This document shows positions 1 through 8,071 of a DNA stretch of 41,727 nt, one piece after another. This DNA comes from an uncultured bacterium (GTDB lineage: Bacteria; Patescibacteriota; Gracilibacteria; Absconditabacterales; Absconditicoccaceae): the NCBI GenBank assembly GCA_946611795.1, contig CAMOEC010000065.1:1-41727 (forward strand), in the 5' to 3' direction. The first letter of the stretch is position 1. Each line of letters begins with the position of its first letter. Below the pieces are notes generated by a model. That model did no database searches. It had not been told where the DNA came from and saw nothing but the letters and a program-made list of their open reading frames with translations. A program made the translations under genes and the position numbers.

Positions 1-378
1 TCACATAGAGAAAAATCAGAAAAGAATAATATAGGTTTCCCTTGAGTTCCAAAGAGAGTTGCTAATGAATCAGAAATGTTGGAGAACAAATGATCATAAT
101 ACCATTATTAACATAACAATAAGGAATAATCCTCATCACATGGTTGGTGTCCCTTGTTTATGAGCATGAAGTTTTGTGAATATTTCAGATTTTTCACCTG
201 TTACAGTATTCTCACGAATAGTTTTCCCCGCTTTTAATTTATGTAATAGTTTAATATATAGAGGATATAAGAGGAAGGATAAACAGAAACTTGCTAATGA
301 ATAAAATAATATTTGACTAAGTTTTCATAAGGTTCAAGTAAGTTCAATCATAATGTATAATAAAAATATAAACAACAT
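1..378 (-). CDS. mraY: MraY, phospho-N-acetylmuramoyl-pentapeptide transferase (5' part only)
   Basis: MraY transfers phospho-MurNAc-pentapeptide to undecaprenyl phosphate, the first membrane step of peptidoglycan synthesis. The gene runs off the window start; 126 codons are visible. The N-terminus is hydrophobic, followed by a basic loop ending in the family motif HAHKQGTPTMGGG, and then further membrane segments. Two of the glycines in TMGGG are UGA. I chose the ATG at 378 because AAGGGA lies four to five bases upstream, one of the few Shine-Dalgarno-like sites in the window; a second in-frame ATG lies at 351. It is divergent from the thrS attenuator. Family identity is firm from the motif; the catalytic aspartates lie outside the window. 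Confidence 0.9.
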
Positions 379-492
379 TATTCCCTTGAAACAAGAGTGT
401 AATTTTATATAGATAAAATGCAAGTGTGAAGAAAAATAGTAGGTTTTATCTGTGGTTTTAAGAAATACTATTTGTTAAATTTTACTCTTGCA

Positions 493-517
493 TTAGATTA
501 TAAAAAGTCTAATCTAA
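493..517. repeat. Inverted repeat upstream of the thrS leader
   Basis: TTAGATTA (493-500) and TAATCTAA (510-517) form a perfect 8-bp inverted repeat with a 9-base spacer. It overlaps -10-like sequences (GATTAT 496-501, TATAAA 499-504) that follow TTGTTA at 472-477, so it could be an operator over the promoter of the thrS transcript or a structure at its 5' end. Which of these it is cannot be decided here. Confidence 0.4.
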
Positions 518-545
518 ATACAGATTTAATCTTATTCAGGAATAA

Positions 546-590
546 ATGTCTTATTCTACAACTACAACCACTACAACCACAACCGATTAA
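546..590 (+). CDS. Threonine-rich attenuator leader peptide of thrS
   Basis: A 14-residue peptide, MSYSTTTTTTTTD-like, with eight consecutive threonine codons (558-584, mixed ACT/ACA/ACC) then Asp and TAA. It is preceded by AGGA four bases before the ATG. It lies directly upstream of mutually exclusive RNA hairpins and then thrS. This is the layout of ribosome-mediated attenuation, in which stalling at Thr codons reports low charged tRNA-Thr. The peptide itself needs no other function. It contains no UGA and is in the same frame as thrS, but TAA separates them. Identification rests on the codon run plus the correctly placed hairpins. Confidence 0.88.
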   Translation: MSYSTTTTTTTTTD

Positions 591-593
591 TTC

Positions 594-635
594 GGCAGGG
601 TTTTCGTGGTATGTAATCATTTGAAAACTCTTGCC
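594..635 (+). promoter_or_regulatory. Antiterminator hairpin of the thrS attenuator
   Basis: GGCAGG-GTTTTC (594-605) pairs with GAAAAC-T-CTTGCC (623-635): twelve pairs, one G-U, one bulged T at 629. Its left arm starts three bases after the leader stop codon, so a ribosome that reaches the stop would cover it, while one stalled on the Thr codons leaves it free. Its right arm uses bases 628-635, also needed by the terminator, so the two structures exclude each other. Confidence 0.85.
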
Positions 636-650
636 TGTCAAGGGCTTTTT
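628..650 (+). terminator. Attenuator terminator before thrS
   Basis: CTCTTG (628-633), loop CCTGT, CAAGGG (639-644), then C and five T (646-650). The six-pair stem with one G-U and a U-tract is a modest intrinsic terminator, as expected for a conditional one. It competes with the antiterminator for bases 628-635 and lies 40 bases before the thrS ATG. Confidence 0.82.
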
Positions 651-689
651 ATTTACTGAAAAGATGTTTTATATTATTTAGTTTATCTT

Positions 690-2567
690 ATGGACGATTT
701 TTTGTACAGGAAGAGACATTCTCTTTCACATGTTCTTGCACAAGCAGTGCAAAGAGAACAACAATGGGATGTAGAGGTCGCTATTGGACCTGCTATAGAT
801 AATGGATTTTATTATGATTTCCTTTTTAGTTCAGAGAAACAAATAAAAGAGGAAGATCTTAAAAAGATTCAAAATCAAATGGAAAAAATCGTTAAAGAGA
901 ATCAAGATTTTGTATTATTCTCTTTATCAGATGAAGCATCAAAAAAATTAGTTGTTGAGCTAATGAAACAAAAGTATAAGGAAGAAATGAGAGCTGAATT
1001 TGCTGAAGCTTGAGAAGAAATTACATTCTATGCTAATACTATTGTTGAATGAGCAAAAGATGCATTACTTAGAGGTATTGATCCTGATTATATTAAATAT
1101 TATGAAGAAGTAACAAAATATCTTCAAGGACTATTCCCTGATAAATTTAATGGAAAGTTTGTTACTTTCTTGGATATGTGTGAAGGACCTCATGTATCAA
1201 ATACAAAAGAGTTAGATACAAAAGCATTCAAACTTGATAAATTAGCTTGAGCATACTGGAGAGGAAATTCAAATAACGTTATGATGGTTAGAGTATATGG
1301 ACTTGCTTTCGATACAAAAGAAGAGCTCCAGAACTATCAACATATGATGGAAGAAGCTAAGAAAAGAGACCATAGAATTTTATGACAAAAGTTGAAAATC
1401 TTTACAATTTCTCCTTTAGTTTGATCAGGATTGCCATTACTTCAACCAAATGGAATGATTATCAGAAAAGAAATAGAAGATTATCTATGGGAACTTCATA
1501 AAGATAAAGGATATTTAAGGGTTTGGACTCCTCATTTGGCAAAGGAAGAATTATATAAAACATCAGGACATGCAGATAAGTTTTGAGATGAATTATTTAG
1601 AGTAAAATGAAAAGAGGAAAGTTTCTTTATGAAACCAATGAACTGTCCTCATCATATGCAAATATTTGCTGATAATCAATTTAGTTATCGTGATATGCCT
1701 ATAAGATATTTTGAACCAGCAACAGTTTATAGAGATGAAAAAACTGGACAATTATCTTGATTAACTCGTGTAAGATCAATTACACAAGATGATGGACACT
1801 TATTCTGTCGTGTTTCACAAATTACTGAAGAAGTAGGAACAATTGTACAAATTATTAAAGAATTCTACACAACATTAGGTATGATAGATGATTACTGGGT
1901 AAGACTTTCTATCAGATGACCTGAAGGAAAATATCTTTGAGATGATAGTGTTTGGGAAAAAGCAGAATGAGCTTTAAGAGCTGCTTCAGAAAAATATGAT
2001 TTACCATATAAAATTGGTGTAGGAGAAGCTGCATTCTATGGACCAAAATTAGACTTCATGTTTAAAGATGCTATTGGAAGAGAATGGCAATTAGCTACAA
2101 TTCAATGTGACTTCAATTTGCCAGTTAGATTTGACCTTTCTTTCACAAATGAACAATGAGAAAAAGAAAGACCAGTAGTTATCCATAGAGCAATCTCTTG
2201 ATCATTAGAAAGATTTATGGGAGTAATGATTGAACAATTTGGTTGAGCATTCCCATTATGGTTAGCTCCAGTTCAATTCCAGATAGTTCCTGTTGCTGAT
2301 AAATTCAACGATTATGCATTTGAATTAGCAGCTAAATTAAGAAAAGATGATTTTAGAGTTAAAGTTGATGACTCTACAGATGGTTTCTCAAAAAAGATTC
2401 GTAATGCTGAATTAATGAAAATCCCTTACATATTAATTGTTTGAGAGAAAGAAGTTGAGTGAAAAACTGTATCAGTAAGAGAATTCAGAAGTAAAAAACA
2501 ATACACATTAGGAGTAGATGAATTAATGCAACAAGTAACTGTTGAAAGAAAAGAAAGAAGAATTTAA
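690..2567 (+). CDS. thrS: Threonyl-tRNA synthetase lacking the TGS domain
   Basis: This 625-residue class II enzyme charges tRNA-Thr. The editing domain begins at once with HSLSH (residues 10-14), and its distal motif DMCEGPH is near residue 164. Motif 1, the catalytic zinc cysteine in MNCPHH (about 318), motif 2 (YRDE...[13 protein letters not shown]) and motif 3 (HRAISGSLERFMG, about 500) follow, then the anticodon-binding domain. The usual 60-residue N-terminal TGS domain is absent. An extra stretch before DMCEGPH partly restores the length. About 16 glycines are UGA, including those in motif 3 and after KHRILG. The start is the first in-frame ATG after the attenuator. Expression is probably set by threonine attenuation. 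Confidence 0.96.
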
Positions 2568-2582
2568 AAAAATAGCATAGAA

Positions 2583-2619
2583 ATGAGGAGATTTTAATGA
2601 AAATTCTCCTCATTTTTTT
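2583..2619 (+). terminator. Terminator after thrS
   Basis: ATGAGGAG-ATTTT and AAAAT-TCTCCTCAT form a long hairpin with a small bulge and a four-base loop, followed by seven T (2613-2619). It is a strong intrinsic terminator ending the thrS transcript. Confidence 0.85.
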
Positions 2620-2645
2620 GAACTTCTTAAAATTTTGAGTATAAT
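2618..2645 (+). promoter_or_regulatory. Promoter of the secreted-protein gene
   Basis: TTGAAC (2618-2623), a 16-base spacer and a perfect TATAAT (2640-2645). Transcription would start near 2651-2652, so the ATG at 2651 would be leaderless and the ATG at 2678 would have a 25-base leader. Confidence 0.65.
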
Positions 2646-2677
2646 TATTAATGAATTTTATTCCTTATTTACTAGTA

Positions 2678-4705
2678 ATGGGAATCTTAAACAAAAATAA
2701 AGTAAAAAAAATGGCATTTAAATACAGTATTATCCTTTTTTCATTAGTGTGATTATTAATAGCACCAAGTAATAAAGTTGAAGCTGCTAAATTAGATCCA
2801 ATTGATTGGCTTAACTATGTGGTAGAAATTTCAGGAGCATATATGGATCAATATTTTTCTATGGTTCATTACAATGTTCAATGAAATGATTTTTGAGGAG
2901 GAATTTTATGGTTACCAGTTGAACAAATAACATGAGATGCAGTTGAAATATCAATTCCTACTGAAAATTGAACAGATTCTAGATTTTGTTCTTCAAAAGT
3001 TAGAGGATTTTATTGGAATTCTCAAAGATGAGATAATAGATTATGGCCATTGGATGATGTTACTCATAGTTGGTTAGTAAAAGCAAATCCTGATACAGAA
3101 AAATATGCTTGATTAACAATATCTTGATGATGGTATACGACATGTAGTGAAGATAAAAGTACTGTGGAATTGAATACATATCTTGAAAATAATTCAATTA
3201 ATGTTTCGTTATCTGATTTGGCAAAGATAGTTGAAGTACTACAAAAATATGATAAGGAACAGTGGCCTAATTATATTGATGAAGCCTTAAGTTGATATCG
3301 TTTGTCAGATTGAACTGCAAGAGAAAAAATTAAAAGTGCTATTCTTTCTTGAGCATCATTTGAAATAGATCCATATTGAATATATTGAAGAATTACACAC
3401 AATTATTGATGGCAAAAAATTGATCTTATAGCATGAGCAAGTTATGATATGGTACAAAATAGAATCAATACATGACATTTAACTTGTAGTCTTCAAAGAT
3501 TGAGTAATAATTATCCTTTTGGTTACGTATATGATGATTATGGCCATATTGGTATGGTATGAGCAAGAATCTCATCTGATTATATTCAATGAGCTGAATC
3601 AAGAAGAGCGATAGCAATGGATTTTCATAGTTGATTAAATTATTTGTTAAACTCATGATGAAAAGATTGAAAATGAATCTGTATGAATCAAATATTCTGA
3701 TTTGATGGAAAAGATATGAAACTAATTAAACAAGAAATGTCAGAGAGAGGATGAGCATATGATATCCCAGGACGAAGTGATAATGATACATGGAATACTA
3801 TTGGGAAATCGTTATCAAACTTCTTAAATGCTTGAAATGGAACAGCAAGAACAACGGTATTTAGTCTCTGAATTAAGGGTATTGTATGATTAACTGATGA
3901 AGTAAAAGATTCACAAAAAGAATATTTTGAAAATAACCAATTACAATCAACTCTAATGTTGAGAACAGAAACATCTATATCAAATATTGTAAACTCTGTA
4001 AGTAGAAATGCAGAAAGAATTTGTAGATGAAAATGGAGTACTAGTGCGTTTAACATAGTTGGTAATACTGAGGATGTTATTTGTTTGTCATGAGATGCCG
4101 CAACACATTGAATTAGCTGGACTCCAAAACAAATGTCTTGAAAAACAATTGTAGTAAAGAATGCAGACTTAGCAATTGATATGCGTAATCCAGCAATGTA
4201 TCAATGAAATGATGATGTTATAAATCTATTTATAGATAAGTGAAATATGTTGTTGATAACTTCAGGAGTTGATGTAGGAAATCTTGTCTCTTTCGATGAT
4301 TATTGATATCTAGCACAAGATAATGAAATTAAAGCAATGTTCTTAAAAGGTAACTTTGTTGTTAACTGATTGATTCTTTGAGGATTGGATTGAAAGTGAA
4401 TAATTAAAAATAGATTATATATGCACGGAAAGGTAATATCATATAATACTATAACCATTCCTACAGCAAGTAGAAAGAAAACTGTTGCATCAATTATGTC
4501 TGATAGAAATTGGACACCTGATGATGTTCCAGAATGAATATCTTTAACAAAGCTTTTTGCATGGTCTTGTGATGCTGTAAGTTGAATTGGTACAGATGGA
4601 ACATCATGTAAATGAAGCTCTGCAGTATGAAAAGAATCACAGCTTGTAGATAAGTCATTCTGATTAATTGATATGGATATATGAAGTGATTTAGTATCGT
4701 ATTAG
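2678..4705 (+). CDS. Large secreted protein of unknown function
   Basis: Exported 675-residue protein. A basic stretch (NKNKVKK), a hydrophobic core (YSIILFSLVGLLIAP) and an alanine site (EAAKL) form a signal peptide. The mature part is rich in Trp, Gly and Asn. The last third has short beta-like segments of the type KTIVVKNADLAIDM, GNMLLITSGVDVG and KGNFVVNGLILGG, resembling polymer-forming or beta-helix surface proteins; that resemblance is my inference. I recognise no catalytic motif. Three starts are possible (2651, 2678, 2711). I chose 2678 because it gives a normal basic n-region and falls after the predicted transcription start. It ends at TAG and shares a terminator with convergent yebC. 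Confidence 0.75.
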
Positions 4706-4718
4706 TTTATAAATAATA

Positions 4719-4754
4719 AAAAAGTCTCAGTTCATAAAAGAATTGAGACTTTTT
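4719..4754. terminator. Bidirectional terminator between the secreted-protein gene and yebC
   Basis: AAAAAGTCTCAGTTC (4719-4733) pairs with GAATTGAGACTTTTT (4740-4754) over 15 pairs with one G-U and a six-base loop. The A-run and T-run flank the stem on both sides, so it works in both directions between two convergent genes. Confidence 0.85.
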
Positions 4755-4770
4755 ATATATCAAAGATAAA

Positions 4771-5523
4771 TTATTCAGAAACATTATGGTAAACTTGATC
4801 AACATCTTCATCTTCATTAAGAGTTTCGATGATACGTTCAAAAACTTCTTTATCTTCTCAACTTAAACTAATAGTATTTTCTGCAAAAAAGTGAATATCA
4901 GCTTCAGTAATATGATATCAAAGTTCAGCAATTGATTTTCTAACATTAATGAAATCTGTCTTAGAAGTATAAACTTCGGCAGTTCCTTCTTCTATGTTTA
5001 AATCTTCAATAGGAAGCTCCATAACATCCATTTCTAAGCTGTCAGCATCAAATGGAGTAATCTTTTCAACTTGTCTTCATTTGTCCTCAATCATTTCTGA
5101 TTTTCAATCAATAACGATAAGTCATTGTTCTTTAAATTGCCAAGAGACTGCACCAATTTCTGCCATTGATCCTCAAGCTTTTCAAAGAGCAGTTCTAATA
5201 GATTGAGAAGTTCTATTTGTATTTGAAGTAACAGCTTTAATTAAAATGGCAGATCAATTTGGACCATATCCTTCATAAAAAACTTCTTTCATTTCTTCTC
5301 CTTCTAATTGACCAGATCCTTTTAGGATAGCTCTTTCAATAACATCTTTAGGAAGTCCATTATAACGAGCTTTTTCAAGAACCATTTCCAATGCAGGGTT
5401 CATTTTTGGATCTGCACCATTTTTTGCAGCTAATTGGATTTTCTTTCAGATAATACTATAAACTCTAGATTTATTAGCATCTCAAGCTGCTTTTTTTGCA
5501 GCAATACTATGTCGTCTTCACAT
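4771..5523 (-). CDS. yebC: YebC/PmpR family protein
   Basis: This 250-residue protein matches the YebC family end to end: MGRRHSIAAKKAA at the N-terminus, ADPKMNPALEMVLEKARYNG and EGYGPNGSAILIKA in the middle, and DEDVDQVYHNV at the C-terminus. The family has DNA-binding regulators, and newer work links some members to relieving ribosome stalling at proline stretches; which role applies here is unknown. The second codon is UGA read as Gly, so under the standard code the gene would stop after one residue. It is the last gene of a minus-strand series after murF and the transketolase-like gene, 78 bases downstream of the latter. Confidence 0.93.
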
Positions 5524-5601
5524 GATTAACGGATAATAATAAAAATTAACTAGAACGATATATAAGGATTTTGTTTAAGTTTTCAAATTGAGGTTGATTT
5601 T

Positions 5602-6492
5602 TTAAACTAATTTAAGACATTTTTCATATAATGAAATAGCGTTAAATCAGGTTTGTTCATAATAATATTCGGAAAAAATGCTTGTTTGATTTTCAAATTC
5701 TGGCGTGATAAATTCAGTAGCTTTTCATAATTTTCCGAGCTGATCTTTTACGGTCTTATCGATATTGAAATCAATAATAACAGCAATTTTTTTTGCTTCT
5801 TTATAATATTCTTTAAATTCTTCAGTAAAAAGGAAATTCCAATTATTTACAATTGCTAATGAGATTTTTGCAGGGTTGCTCGAAAGTAATTGAGAAAGTT
5901 TTACTAATTCTTCAAAGTGATTTCAGAATCAAATAATAAACAAGTCTGGATTCTTAGGAGATAGGAGGGATAGAATTTCACTTTCATCAATTAACTTCTT
6001 ATCAATAAATTGAATTCCTTCTTCTTCCTCACTTGGTGATGCATAGATATTGTCAGCTATTTCTTGTGAAGATAAAGGATAGATAGCGTTATGATTATTC
6101 TTTAATTGCTTTAGAAAACTTTCTAAATCCCAAGGAAAATAGTAGTTGAATTGCTGAGTATAGTCGGCTGATAGGTAATTTAGTTCTGGATGAAATTTTT
6201 TTCAGAAGCTTCAAATAGAGGAGTTAGAACTAATAATAGAAATAGACTTAAAATCAGAGACATATGTTAAGATATCATTTATTCATAACTTATCTAAAAT
6301 AATAAGATAATTTCAATTTGGATCAAGTTTTGAAAAAAAATCTCTAAGATGTGATTTTATTAAAAGAATGTTTCATCCTTCTGAAAATCATTTGTTGTCA
6401 GTTATAATATTATCGTAATGAATATTTTCTTCGTCTAATATCTCTAAAAAATGAGAACTTAAAGCAAGTTTTGAAAGATTGATAGATTCCAT
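5602..6492 (-). CDS. Unknown protein, possibly a degenerate transketolase Pyr/C-domain module
   Basis: 296-residue soluble protein. The C-terminal third (DLFIIGFGNHFEELVKLSQLL, then a helix and KKIAVIIDF) has the layout of a transketolase C-terminal domain. The middle part (SIISSNSSIGSFGKKFHPELN, YYFPWDLESFLKQL) loosely follows a transketolase pyrimidine-binding domain, including a G-x-H-like patch and the P-x-D segment. No ThDP diphosphate-binding half (GDG...N) is present, and I cannot point to the catalytic glutamate. It may be an inactive or structural relative; this assignment is inference from pattern only. It begins 18 bases after murF on the same strand and is probably cotranscribed. 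Confidence 0.55.
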
Positions 6493-6510
6493 CTATTAAT
6501 TAATTATGAA

Positions 6511-7890
6511 TTAAATTTTAACTCCTTTTTTCTTTAATCGCCATGCAGATTGTCTTGTTAAGAGCTCGGCATCCTTCTTATCTTTTAAAAGAGCTTTAGT
6601 TGCTTCTTCGAGAAAGATTGTGTTTTGACTTCATTTAATTAGGACAATCCATTCATCTTTTGATTCTTTCAAGAAGTTATCAACTCGTTTTCAAACTTCA
6701 TGATAACTATGACAAAGTGTTAAGTTTTCTTTTGAAAAACCAATCTTTTGAATTTCGTCTGCAAGATAGTTATGCATGCTATTTCATAAAAGCACAACAT
6801 GGTCCGCAGATCATTGAACATATCAAGCAAGAAGACGATGTTCTTTTTCTGTTAAATCTCATAATTCTCTCATATCTCAAAGTACTAATAATATTTTCTT
6901 TTTATTTCAAGAGGCCTTTTGAATAGAAAGGGTAGTATCAATAAGTTTTCTTACACTAAGAGGAGAAGCATTATATGTTGAATCAATTAAGATACTATCA
7001 TGCTTTCATTTGAAGATTGAACATCTTCAAGGTTGAAGTTTATAGATAAGAGGCTCTTTCAATAATTTTTTTAAATCTAATTCTTTACCAGTAAATCTTT
7101 GTGAAAGGATCTCGGCAATGCAAAGAGCAACACAAATATATCAATAATTTGGTTTCCCTAATAGATTAGTTTTTAAGTGATTTTTTTCTTTCTTTATATA
7201 AATATCGAATTCACTAAGAACAAAATGTTTGTTTTCATTGGATACAGTAACCTTTTCATTATCAAAATGAATATCAGCCTTAGAATCGTATCACAAAGTT
7301 TGATAGGTAAATTCATCAATTCATAATGTTCAAACAATTTGTTGAGCATAAATGTCATCAGCATTAAGAAATGCTATTTCTCTAGTATTTTTAACCATTT
7401 TAACTTCTTCACGGGCAATTTCTGTAGGATTTCAGAATTGTTCAGAATGAACAGCATCAATTGCAGTAAAGACTCAAATGTGTGGCTTATTAATGCTAAC
7501 TAAAAACTCCATTTCTTTTGGTCTATCTATTCAATATTCAAGGACAATACAGTCATATCATTTTTTTCAGAAAAGAGCCATCCATAAAGCCTTACATCAA
7601 ATTCATACTAAGTAACTAGGTGTAGGATTCCAATTTTCAACCATAAGAATGGAAAGAGACATTCCTAATTCTCAATTAAAATTCTTAGGTGATGTATATA
7701 TTTTTTTATTCGGGAATGCTTTTTCTAATGTTTGATGAATAATCATACGACAAGATGTTTTTCAAACACTTCAATTAACTCAAATGCTAAAAGCTTGATG
7801 TCTTTTTAAGTATTTTTTCGCACACCATCATAAAAAGCGATAGTATTGGAATAGAAATTTATTTTTGATTGATATTAGTTTCTTTTTCAT
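6511..7890 (-). CDS. murF: MurF-type Mur ligase (UDP-MurNAc-tripeptide D-Ala-D-Ala ligase)
   Basis: This 459-residue ATP-dependent ligase adds D-Ala-D-Ala to the peptidoglycan precursor. The P-loop VNGSVGKTS is at residues 38-46, DSTYNASPLSV matches the MurF family motif, LGDMRELG and EHRLLAGYV follow, and KGSQNTIFLEE is the C-terminal motif. The gly of GDMRELG is UGA at both glycines. The P-loop is about 65 residues closer to the N-terminus than in classical MurF: the N-terminal UDP-substrate domain is replaced by a short basic, aromatic helix. It is read divergently from the large membrane protein, with a promoter at 7935-7962. Confidence 0.9.
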
Positions 7891-7934
7891 AGAAAGGTTT
7901 TAAGAATAATTAAATTTATGAATGTAATGAAGTC

Positions 7935-7962
7935 AGTATAAAAATTTTAGAATCATATGCAA
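7935..7962 (-). promoter_or_regulatory. Promoter of the murF series
   Basis: On the minus strand TTGCAT (7962-7957), a 16-base spacer and TATACT (7940-7935). It would give an untranslated leader of about 40 bases before the murF ATG at 7890. Confidence 0.5.
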
Positions 7963-8005
7963 ATAAAATATACGTATTGATTATGAAAAACGTCCAATAG
8001 ATAAC

Positions 8006-8033
8006 TTGAAAATATTTGTCAAAAAAGTATAAA
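8006..8033 (+). promoter_or_regulatory. Promoter of the 1182-residue membrane protein gene
   Basis: TTGAAA (8006-8011), a 16-base spacer and TATAAA (8028-8033), about 38 bases before the ATG at 8072. It faces away from the murF promoter in the divergent intergenic region 7891-8071. Confidence 0.5.
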
Positions 8034-8071
8034 AACCAACGATAGATTTTTTATTTATTCACATTTTTTTA

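Noticed and set aside
400-690. T-box riboswitch upstream of thrS
   Set aside because: No T-box consensus or specifier stem-loop is visible; the Thr codon run and competing hairpins explain the region as a ribosome-mediated attenuator.
690-1013. thrS as a truncated pseudogene ending at TGA
   Set aside because: The frame continues through every TGA into all ThrRS motifs to TAA at 2565-2567; TGA codes Gly.
6660-6926. Plus-strand open frame inside murF
   Set aside because: Shadow of the MurF C-terminal domain, where the minus frame has GDMRELG and EHRLLAGYV.
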